This document shows positions 32,592-39,777 of a DNA stretch of 64,000 bases, piece after piece. The notes beneath the pieces are model-generated. The model had not been told where the DNA came from, did no database searches, and worked only from the letters and a program-made list of their open reading frames with translations. Position 1 is the first letter of the stretch; each line of letters begins with the position of its first letter. The position numbers were made by a program, and so were the translations under genes. The stretch is taken from contig CAZCZJ010000001.1 in the NCBI GenBank assembly GCA_964503235.1, forward strand, positions 1 to 64,000. Reading direction: 5' to 3'. The DNA is from W425 sp964503235 (GTDB taxonomy: Bacteria > Chloroflexota > Dehalococcoidia > Dehalococcoidales > RBG-16-60-22).

Positions 32592-34417
32592 GCATCAAGA
32601 GCGGCTATTTCAAGAAATATCTGCAGGTTGACCTTACGCATAACAGCCTGGACCGCCGCGAGCTGTCGGACGCTTTCCTTGAGAGGTATATCGGCGGGCG
32701 TGGCTTCGGTGCCAAGCTTGTCTGGGATAACCTGAAAAAGCATAATTTTAAAATCAATCCCCTGGGTGAGGAAAACCTGGTGGTGATTGCCCCCGGGCCG
32801 CTGACCGGTGCTTACCTGCCCTCGTCCGGGAAGAACTCTTTCGTGGCGATTTCACCGGCAACCGGGCTTTATGGTGACTCTTCCATCGGTGGCGGTTTCG
32901 GCGTTGAGTTGCGGCAGTCGGGAATCGATGCTCTTTCTATAACCGGTAAAGCTCCGGAGCTATCTGTCCTGTATATAGATAATAGCGAATCTTCCATAAT
33001 TCCCATGCCCGACCTGAAGGGGAAAACTTGCCTGGAAACCGAGGGTATTATCCGGGAACGGCTGGAAACACAGACCGCCCACATCGCCACTATCGGACCG
33101 GCAGGGGAGAATTTAGTAAAGTTCGCCTGCGTTAATACCGACTGGGGTCGTAATGCTGGTCGCACCGGCTTCGGGGCTATTTTAGGCTCTAAAAACCTTA
33201 AAGCAATTGTCGTCCGAGGGCACCATGATATCCCGGTATATGATATCCGGGGACTGACTGCCGAAGCTAACAAGGCTTTTAAATACCTGAAAGAGCACAA
33301 GTTTTACAAACTATGGCAGCAGCAGGGACTGATGAACGTTATCGAGTACGCCAACGAAAAGGGCATTCTACCGACGTATAACTTCAAGGACAGCGTTTTC
33401 GCCAGGCATGAACAGATAAATGGGGAGACAATGCTTTCCGACTACAAGATAGGCGACGCCGCCTGTTTTTCCTGTGCCATGGGCTGCGCCAATATCTGCC
33501 TGGTGAAAAACGGCAAGTACACGGGCACCGTAATTGAAGGCCCCGAATACGAATCCTGCGCCATGCTCGGGTCGAATGTGGGTATCGATGATTTCGCGGC
33601 GATACTGGCGGGAAACCAGCTTTGCGATGAACTCGGTATGGATACTATTTCAACCGGTAACCTCATCGGGGCTATCATCGAAGGATATGAAAATGGGATT
33701 ATTTCTCTAACTGACCTCGACGGAAAGGATATCACCTGGGGAGACGATGACGCGGTACTCGAGTTGATTAAAAAGATAGCTCACCGCGAGGGCATCGGTG
33801 ATATCCTTGCCGACGGACCGCGCCGTATCATCGAGAAATGGCCTGAAATGGACGATATCATCCTTCAGGTAAAGGGACTGGAGCAGTCGGCCTACGACAG
33901 CCGCGCCGGCAGTTCCATGGCGCTGGCCTACGCTACGTCGGACATCGGAGCCCATCATACCAGGGCGTGGACTATCGCCCGCGAAATGGAAGAGGGTCAA
34001 AACTGGTCAGACGAAGATAGAGTCGAGACCGTAATATACCACCAGACGCTACGTCCCCTATTCGATATGCTGGGCGTTTGCCGTCTGCCCTGGATAGAGC
34101 TGGGATTGAATGAGAAACACTACGAATATTTTTACCAGCACATCACGGGTAATCAGCTCACCCTGGAACAGCTGCTTAAACTGTCGAAAGACATTTATGA
34201 CCTTACCCGCCAGATAAACGTGCGTCTCGGCGTCAGCCGCAAAGACGATACCTTACCGCATAAAGTCCATGCCAGCCCGGCGTTAACCGGACCAAATGCC
34301 GGCAAAGTGGTGGATAAAGAGCATTTTCAGGAACTGCTCTCGCTGTATTACCGGAAACGCGGCTGGGACGAAGACGGCCTACCGCCCGATACGACAGAGA
34401 GCAAATTTGACGACTGA
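32588..34417 (+). CDS. Aldehyde:ferredoxin oxidoreductase family tungstoenzyme
   Basis: A 609-residue AOR-family protein. The N-terminal domain has IGGRGFGAKL and SSIGGGFGVELRQSG for the bis-pterin cofactor. The cluster cysteines are C293, C296, C300 (CFSCAMGC) and a late Cys in LGVCRLPW (about 499). Family members oxidise aldehydes to acids with ferredoxin using W-pterin, or reduce aromatic CoA esters (BamB). It overlaps its ferredoxin subunit by 4 bases and converges on the MsrA gene with 2 bases between stops. Acid/aldehyde interconversion linked to ferredoxin fits the anaerobic setting. Confidence 0.87.
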   Translation: MSIKSGYFKKYLQVDLTHNSLDRRELSDAFLERYIGGRGFGAKLVWDNLKKHNFKINPLGEENLVVIAPGPLTGAYLPSSGKNSFVAISPATGLYGDSSIGGGFGVELRQSGIDALSITGKAPELSVLYIDNSESSIIPMPDLKGKTCLETEGIIRERLETQTAHIATIGPAGENLVKFACVNTDWGRNAGRTGFGAILGSKNLKAIVVRGHHDIPVYDIRGLTAEANKAFKYLKEHKFYKLWQQQGLMNVIEYANEKGILPTYNFKDSVFARHEQINGETMLSDYKIGDAACFSCAMGCANICLVKNGKYTGTVIEGPEYESCAMLGSNVGIDDFAAILAGNQLCDELGMDTISTGNLIGAIIEGYENGIISLTDLDGKDITWGDDDAVLELIKKIAHREGIGDILADGPRRIIEKWPEMDDIILQVKGLEQSAYDSRAGSSMALAYATSDIGAHHTRAWTIAREMEEGQNWSDEDRVETVIYHQTLRPLFDMLGVCRLPWIELGLNEKHYEYFYQHITGNQLTLEQLLKLSKDIYDLTRQINVRLGVSRKDDTLPHKVHASPALTGPNAGKVVDKEHFQELLSLYYRKRGWDEDGLPPDTTESKFDD

Positions 34418-34419
34418 TA

Positions 34420-35217
34420 TCAGGAAGCCGTTGATACGGGGCAGGCAGGTATTATTCCCCGCCGCTCTGCAATTTGTTTGATGATTTCCTCACCTTCAGG
34501 AGATAATCCCAGTAATCCCAGTTCTTCCTGCAGAACTTCAGGTGTCCCGAAACCGCCAGCGTACCCGTTGGCACGGGCTACCGCTGTAGACAGGGTGAAA
34601 TCGTTAATATCAGGGTATTTCGCCTCGAACTCGGCTTCCAGTCGCGGTATTCCCCGCAGGTAGTACTTCTGATGATAGTCTTCGGCCGGATAGAATATTC
34701 CCGCGGGGACAATCTCGGTGAATATCTGCCCGTTCATACTTGCCTGCAGATTATCTCTGGATTCCTCGGCCAGCGCCTTCTGCTCATCATTATGATAGAA
34801 GATAACAGACTTGTACTGGTCCGACCACGGCATAGTCGTAGGAGTATGACTGTACCAGAATACATCCAGAAGGTCGCGATAAGAAATCACCGACGGGTCA
34901 TATACGATTTCAATCGTTTCACTGTGATTGCCGAGACTGTGATACGTGGGATTTTCTTTGTCACCGCCCGCATAGCCGACGCGCGTGCTGATGACACCCT
35001 GGAGACTCCCGAACCGGGAGTCGGGACCCCAGAATCAACCCAATGCAAATGTAGCCGTCTCAGTGACTGACGGTCTGTTTGTATCTAACGTTGGTTTTAA
35101 TTTATCCATACCCATGACACTCAACTCCTCGCTTGTGCAGTTAGTTAAAATAGTAGCTGTGACAATTAACAACATTAATAGAGCGATAATTATAATCGAA
35201 AACCTGGTACTCTTCAT
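34420..35217 (-). CDS. msrA: Selenocysteine-type peptide methionine sulfoxide reductase A, exported (UGA at catalytic position)
   Basis: Read through one in-frame TGA (35037-35035), the frame gives 265 residues. An N-terminal hydrophobic signal/anchor (about 6-25, ending LTNC) is followed by TFALG-Sec61-FWGPDSRFG. MsrA proteins have GCFWG there, so the UGA sits exactly on the catalytic Cys. The MsrA body continues through TRVGYAGG, SHTPTT, DQYKSVIFY and EDYHQKYY, all intact on both sides. C259 near the C-terminus may be the resolving Cys. UGA is a normal stop for other genes here. A bSECIS-like hairpin follows the UGA. It repairs methionine-S-sulfoxide in exported proteins. The alternative is a nonsense-mutated gene. 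Confidence 0.85.
34999..35037 (-). promoter_or_regulatory. bSECIS-like hairpin after the MsrA UGA
   Basis: On the minus strand, UGA (35037-35035) is followed 20 bases later by the apical loop GUU (35014-35012) of a perfect 8-base stem GACUCCCG/CGGGAGUC. Below it an outer CUGG/CCAG stem (35032-35029 with 35002-34999) is separated by an asymmetric internal loop. A small loop with G and U first, 16-37 bases from the UGA, is what bacterial SECIS elements show. It lies in coding sequence, as bacterial SECIS must. Confidence 0.7.
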
Positions 35218-35245
35218 TTAATAACTACCTTTCGATTGATATATC

Positions 35246-35479
35246 CTAAAGGCTGACAATCTCTATCGCTTTCACTGGACAGGCTCTTACGCAATCTCCG
35301 CATGCCCGGCAATAAGATGGTTCCGTCATGGGCACGAAATACGGCTCTTCCTGTTTGAGCAGTTTAGAAGGGCAGACCTGTGCCGCCGCACAAACACCAT
35401 CGTCACACTCACTCGGGGTACACTTGGTGTAATCCAGCAGCGCCGTTTTCCTCGTCATCTGTACCATCTTTAATCCCAT
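35246..35479 (-). CDS. Small two-cluster ferredoxin-like protein (ABCE1-N-terminus-like)
   Basis: A 77-residue protein. The second half has a standard [4Fe-4S] motif, CRACGDCVRACP. The first half has CTPSECDDGVCAAAQVCP, a longer spacing like the N-terminal cluster domain of ABCE1/RLI proteins (DYTKCTP...). Two clusters are likely. Starts at 35479, 35467 or 35458 are all possible; none has a clear SD. It lies 28 bases upstream of msrA on the same strand, so it may feed electrons to, or share regulation with, the MsrA. That link is inference. Confidence 0.7.
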   Translation of the reverse strand: MGLKMVQMTRKTALLDYTKCTPSECDDGVCAAAQVCPSKLLKQEEPYFVPMTEPSYCRACGDCVRACPVKAIEIVSL

Positions 35480-35524
35480 CCTGTCACGACTACTAAAGCC
35501 AACGGCTTTTTAACATCCGGATCC

Positions 35525-35707
35525 TCAGGTAGGAAATGAAAGGTTCCCTTTTGTCGAGGAGCCCTTGGTAAAACCTTTGGATATTCTCCTCTTAGGCCCC
35601 TTTTCACCACACATAGGGCAGGTAACCTTATTATCGTTCTCAAATAGTCCCCGGAATGATTCAAACTCTTCACCACATTTACGGCACTCGTATTCATATA
35701 TTGGCAT
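35525..35707 (-). CDS. FmdB-family zinc-ribbon regulatory protein
   Basis: A 60-residue FmdB-type protein: MPIYEYECRKCGEEF at the start, then CPMCG, giving a CxxC...CxxC zinc ribbon, and a basic C-terminus. Members are annotated as possible transcription regulators of formylmethanofuran/amidase operons; the function is not proven. It is the first gene of a three-gene minus-strand set with the ferredoxin and msrA, and is divergent from the FAD-oxidoreductase gene. Confidence 0.82.
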   Translation of the reverse strand: MPIYEYECRKCGEEFESFRGLFENDNKVTCPMCGEKGPKRRISKGFTKGSSTKGNLSFPT

Positions 35708-35882
35708 ATTTATGCTCCCTCACCGTTCCAGTAATACTAGCTACAGTCTAATACAAACCGAGTCTGCAGTATGTGATTTTTGTCTCTATCACAAGTTGAC
35801 AGCAAAGCTTGGTATCCTATATCCTTTTGACTGTAAAGACATTCTCTCCCAAAAGATTGTTTCTTCTCAGGAGGTCAAGCTA

Positions 35883-37298
35883 ATGAAATCAATTACCGAA
35901 CCCGCCCGAGAAACGAAGGTGGTCCGTGAAGCCGACATTGTGGTCGTTGGCGGGGGGCCCGGTGGTATCGGCGCCGCCGTATCCGCTGCCCGTAACGGGG
36001 CCGACACGGTTCTTATCGAAAGATACGGCTACCTGGGGGGCATGGGCACCGGCGGACTGGTTACCATTATCCCGCTGCTGACCGATTACACGGGTAAACA
36101 GCAGATTATCGGGCTTACTCAGGAATGGATTGACCGTCTTATCGCCCATAATGCCGTCGATTATCCCAAGAAAGAGCACTGGGGCTCCATGGATAAAGAA
36201 ATCGTCAGGTATTACTTCCAGCGTAGCTTCTTCATGACGCGGTTGGACAGAGTAAGTTATGCCGCTATCATTGATGCCGAGATATCCAAGTTCATCCTGA
36301 ACGAGATGGTGGAAGAAGCTGGAGTTAAAACCTACTGCCATGCCTGGGGCACCGAGCCTATTATGGAGGGCAATCACTGCAAGGGCGTTATCATCGAGAG
36401 CAAATCAGGCCGACAGGCCATACTCGGCAAGGTTATTATCGATTCCACCGGCGACGGCGACCTCCTGCCCTACGCTGGTATTGAGTTCGAAGACAACATC
36501 CCCCCGAACTTCCGCATCGCCAACCTGGCCCTGGTTTTCTGGGTAGATGGTGTTGACCTTCACAAGGTAAATGAGTTCCGTCAGAAAAATCCCAAGGAAT
36601 TCATGGAATTATCCCGTAAAGCCATGGAAGGCGGCGGTCAAGGTAACTTCTTCGCCAGTAACCTCCCCGACCAGGACGCCGTTGTCTGGTTCCATAACCG
36701 TTACTCCAACAAAAGCCAGGTGGATGTCGAAGAACTGACACGCGTCGAGTTCACCGGCCGTAAAGTGGCTGTAAAGACCCTGGAATTCTTTAAAAAGAAC
36801 ATGCCGGGTTTTGAAAAGAGCTTCCTCGTCCTTACCGCGCCGCAGCTCGGTACCCGCGCCAGTCGCCGCATGATTGGAGAGTACCAGCTTACTCAGAAAG
36901 ACCTGGCCGATAACCAGCCGTTCGAAGACACCATCGCCATCTTCCCGGACCTCGACCGCGGGCAGGAATCCCTGGACCATCCCAACATGTACATTCCTTA
37001 CCGCTCCCTGCTGCCGAAGAACATAGATAACATGTTCGTTGCCTGCCGCGCTTTCTCCTCCGATGAGCATGTCCAGGAGTGGTTCAACCTTATCCCGCAC
37101 TGCATAGCCTTCGGCGAAGCTGCCGGCACGGCATCGGCGATGGCGCTCCGGGCCGGCGTCGGCATCAAGAACGTGGATATGAAAGCCCTGCAGAAGCAGC
37201 TTGCCAACCAGGGCGTCCCGCTTCCTGACGTTTCAAAAAAGGTAGACTATAAATACACCGGTCCGGCGTTGAGCACGCCTCCTTTCGGTCAACACTAG
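35883..37298 (+). CDS. FAD-dependent oxidoreductase (FAD_oxidored family), paralogue 1
   Basis: A 471-residue flavoprotein. The Rossmann motif VVVGGGPGGIGAA (about 20-32) binds FAD, and ERYGYLGGMGTGGLV is the family's flavin loop. STGDGDLLPYAG and a late VACRAFSSDEHVQEWF are conserved in the family (PF12831 type). The frame is open further upstream, but AGGAGG at 35870-35875 sets the ATG at 35883. A paralogue with the same layout follows 88 bases later. Substrate and acceptor are unknown. Confidence 0.78.
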   Translation: MKSITEPARETKVVREADIVVVGGGPGGIGAAVSAARNGADTVLIERYGYLGGMGTGGLVTIIPLLTDYTGKQQIIGLTQEWIDRLIAHNAVDYPKKEHWGSMDKEIVRYYFQRSFFMTRLDRVSYAAIIDAEISKFILNEMVEEAGVKTYCHAWGTEPIMEGNHCKGVIIESKSGRQAILGKVIIDSTGDGDLLPYAGIEFEDNIPPNFRIANLALVFWVDGVDLHKVNEFRQKNPKEFMELSRKAMEGGGQGNFFASNLPDQDAVVWFHNRYSNKSQVDVEELTRVEFTGRKVAVKTLEFFKKNMPGFEKSFLVLTAPQLGTRASRRMIGEYQLTQKDLADNQPFEDTIAIFPDLDRGQESLDHPNMYIPYRSLLPKNIDNMFVACRAFSSDEHVQEWFNLIPHCIAFGEAAGTASAMALRAGVGIKNVDMKALQKQLANQGVPLPDVSKKVDYKYTGPALSTPPFGQH

Positions 37299-37343
37299 AC
37301 GGCGGAGCCAAGGGGAGTGAATTAGATAATACAACGGAACTCA

Positions 37344-37368
37344 GGGGGTAGTAAACAGCTACCCCCTT
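37344..37368 (+). terminator. Short hairpin between the two FAD-oxidoreductase paralogues
   Basis: GGGGGTA (37344-37350) pairs with TACCCCC (37360-37366) around a 9-base loop, followed by only TTAAAA. It may weaken read-through between the two paralogues. The T-tract is too short for a confident terminator call. Confidence 0.3.
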
Positions 37369-37386
37369 AAAATTCGGAGGTCTTGT

Positions 37387-38793
37387 ATGGTGAATAAACC
37401 CTCAACACGAACCGTCACCGAACCGGCGAGAGAGATAGAAGTACTCCGGGAAGCTGATGTCGTGGTCGTAGGCGGCGGTCCGGGTGGTATCGGCTCAGCG
37501 ATTGCTGCCGCCCGCAGCGGTGCCAGAACAATACTCATCGAGAGATACGGTCATCTCGGCGGCATGGCCACCGGGGGACTGGTTAATATTATCCCCAACC
37601 TGAGTGACATCAGTGGTAAACAGCATGTTTTCGGACTTAATCAGGAATTGCTGGACCGGCTGGACCGGCGGGGAGGAGCTTCTTACCCCGACAAGAAAGA
37701 CTGGGGTACTACCGACAGGAAAGTCGTCGACTATTATCTCGATGCCAATCTCGGCTGGTTTTACGTCCGTCAGGACCATAATATCGACCAGCAACGGGTG
37801 CTCTATTCCGCCGTCGTCGACCCCGAGATACTCAAGGATGAATTTAACGACATGGTTCATGAAGCCGGCGTCGATTTACTGCTTCATTCCTGGGGCACCC
37901 GACCGATTATGGACAGAGACACGGCTAAAGGCGTTTTCTTCGAGAGTAAATCGGGTCGGCAGGCCATCCTGGGCAAAGTCATCATCGATGCCACCGGAGA
38001 CGGCGATATTTTCGTGGCGGCCGGCGCCGAGTTCGATAATGAATGTGATAATTCACGCCGTACCGCCTGGCTCGCTTTTATATGGTGGATGGCAAACGTC
38101 GATTTAAAGAAATACGATGAGTTTAAGGCTTCACAACCGGATAAGTACAAGGAATTAATGCAGGAACTTGGTAAACTCGGCGGTTACCCCATGTTCTTCA
38201 AGGGCGTCCTGAAAAACCAGGAAGGCGTCGTCTGGTACCACTGCATGCAGCGTCAACCTGAGCGCAGTGATGCCATGGACGTGGTAGAGTTGACGCGAAT
38301 CGACATCAGAGCCAGAAAGCGTGCCCTGATTACTTACGAATTCATGAAGAAATTTGTCCCCGGTTTTGAAAAGTGCTTCATCATGCAGACCGCCCCACAG
38401 CTTGGTACCCAGGGAGGTCGGCGTATCATCGGCGAATATACGGTAACCGAAAAAGACCTGGAGACCGACGAGATATTCATAGATACGATAGCGATACTGG
38501 CCAACAACGATTACCACGAGATATCCGCCAAACACCCGACCCTCTGTATTCCCTACCGCTGCCTCGTACCCAGGCGTATGGACGGACTGCTGGTAGCCGG
38601 GCGGGCGTTCTCATCGGCGGATACCATTAACGAATCATTCAATATCATCCCCCATTGTATAGCTTACGGACAGGCGGCCGGTACCGCCGCGGCCATAGCT
38701 GTCAAAGAAGGCATTCAACCGAGGCATGTAGATTACAAAGCCCTGCGACAGAACCTCGTCAAACAGGGAGTGAATTTACCGGATATCAAATAG
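37387..38793 (+). CDS. FAD-dependent oxidoreductase (FAD_oxidored family), paralogue 2
   Basis: A 468-residue protein homologous along its length to the preceding gene. It has TEPAREIEVLREADVVVVGGG at the N-terminus, ERYGHLGGMATGGLV, DATGDGDIFVAAG and VAGRAFSSADTINESF. The central substrate region differs clearly from paralogue 1 (for example a W-rich TAWLAFIWWMANVD segment), so the pair has probably diverged in substrate while keeping the cofactor site. SD GGAGG lies upstream. Both genes lack a close partner subunit. Confidence 0.78.
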   Translation: MVNKPSTRTVTEPAREIEVLREADVVVVGGGPGGIGSAIAAARSGARTILIERYGHLGGMATGGLVNIIPNLSDISGKQHVFGLNQELLDRLDRRGGASYPDKKDWGTTDRKVVDYYLDANLGWFYVRQDHNIDQQRVLYSAVVDPEILKDEFNDMVHEAGVDLLLHSWGTRPIMDRDTAKGVFFESKSGRQAILGKVIIDATGDGDIFVAAGAEFDNECDNSRRTAWLAFIWWMANVDLKKYDEFKASQPDKYKELMQELGKLGGYPMFFKGVLKNQEGVVWYHCMQRQPERSDAMDVVELTRIDIRARKRALITYEFMKKFVPGFEKCFIMQTAPQLGTQGGRRIIGEYTVTEKDLETDEIFIDTIAILANNDYHEISAKHPTLCIPYRCLVPRRMDGLLVAGRAFSSADTINESFNIIPHCIAYGQAAGTAAAIAVKEGIQPRHVDYKALRQNLVKQGVNLPDIK

Positions 38794-39093
38794 AAATTAC
38801 TAAAAGAAAGTAGAGGCGGTCTTACCACCCCCTTACCCATCCCAATTTAAAGATATCTATTCCCACCCGGCCATCCTCGCGGCATCAGACCATTTGCCCC
38901 ATAAATATGCACCTCCCCACCACAAGTTTTCGGGAACACTATTACTTCTAATAGTCCTCCTTATTATCGGACTAGGCAGTGAGATACTTGTTACGGATGA
39001 TATATGAAAGCCCGGGGGTGGGCCTGGGTGGGAAAGAAAATCCGGGATGGGTGGGAGTGGAGGGGTAAAAGTGTAGGGAGGGGCAGAAAAAGA
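38794..39093. other. Gene-free spacer with G-rich/C-rich imperfect inverted repeat
   Basis: I see no gene. ACCACCCCCTTACCCATCCC (about 38829-38848) faces GGGATGGGTGGGAGTGGAGGGG about 200 bases later (about 39046-39066). The plus-strand right half is strongly G-rich (GGGGGTGGGCCTGGGTGGG, about 39013-39031). The layout resembles a degraded family B-type palindrome. Confidence 0.45.
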
Positions 39094-39127
39094 AAGTCCG
39101 GCTAAGAGCTAACATCCCGCCGGACTT
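39082..39127 (-). terminator. Intrinsic terminator of the iorAB operon
   Basis: AAGTCCGGC (39094-39102) and GCCGGACTT (39119-39127) form a perfect 9-base stem. Read on the minus strand, it is followed by a T-rich run (complement of 39083-39095). It lies 21 bases beyond the iorB stop codon. Confidence 0.8.
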
Positions 39128-39147
39128 AATAAACAAATTTCAAAAGA

Positions 39148-39777
39148 CTACTTCTTGGCCGTCGTCCCCTTAAGCTTCTTCTGCACTTCCTGATAGCCCA
39201 TATCAAAAGCCTTCAGATTGGCATCGATAGCCTTGGCAGGAACACGGTTGCGCACCACTTCCTTGGCGATATCCACGGATATCGGCAGCAGTCCGGTCCC
39301 GAACAGCGCCCCCATCATAACAACATTGGTTGTCTGGATATTACCGGCTTCCTTGGCGATTTCACTGGCGTCCAGGGCAATTACTTTCTCCGAAACGCTA
39401 TTGAGTTTTTCCAGTATGGCTTCAATCGTCGGATAACCGCTCTGCCCCAGAAAGACAGTGAACGGTAACACCTTGGTCGTATTGAGTATCACGATACTGG
39501 ACCGGGAGAGGTACTGGATATTCCTTACCGCTTCCGAGGGCTCCACCGCCAGGAGGATATCGCATTTGCCTTCCATGGTCAGCGGCGAGTAGATATCGTC
39601 GCCCAACCGCAGATTGCTGAACACCGAGCCACCCCGCTGTGCCATGCCCAGCACCTCGGAGCCTTTGACGCCGATACCGCCCTTGACCGCTGCCGTTCCC
39701 AGCAACTCGGACATCAGCACCACACCCTGTCCCCCGACACCGCATATGATTACTTCCAGCACTTTGTTATCAGCCAT
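39148..39777 (-). CDS. iorB: Indolepyruvate:ferredoxin oxidoreductase beta subunit (IorB-like)
   Basis: A 209-residue gamma-type 2-oxoacid oxidoreductase subunit. The N-terminal GVGGQGVVLMSELLG and KGSEVLGMAQRGGSVFSNLR are the IorB/POR-gamma signatures. It starts 8 bases inside the end of the iorA gene, so translation is coupled. With IorA it would decarboxylate an aryl- or other 2-oxoacid to the acyl-CoA, passing electrons to ferredoxin. The reaction may also run in the reductive direction. A terminator follows. Confidence 0.88.
   Translation of the reverse strand: MADNKVLEVIICGVGGQGVVLMSELLGTAAVKGGIGVKGSEVLGMAQRGGSVFSNLRLGDDIYSPLTMEGKCDILLAVEPSEAVRNIQYLSRSSIVILNTTKVLPFTVFLGQSGYPTIEAILEKLNSVSEKVIALDASEIAKEAGNIQTTNVVMMGALFGTGLLPISVDIAKEVVRNRVPAKAIDANLKAFDMGYQEVQKKLKGTTAKK

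Noticed and set aside
34420..34890. A shorter MsrA gene starting at GTG 34890
   Set aside because: MsrA-conserved residues (FWG, TRVGYAGG) continue in frame upstream of this point, and an N-terminal half with a signal segment is in the same frame, so the short form would be an artefact of treating the UGA as a stop.
35470..35697. A 75-codon frame overlapping the FmdB gene
   Set aside because: It reads the same DNA in another frame; the FmdB frame has the zinc-ribbon cysteines and the family start MPIYEYEC.
35565..35882. An N-terminal extension of the FAD oxidoreductase gene
   Set aside because: The frame is open upstream but it crosses the FmdB gene on the other strand, and AGGAGG at 35870-35875 marks the ATG at 35883 where the family's N-terminus begins.
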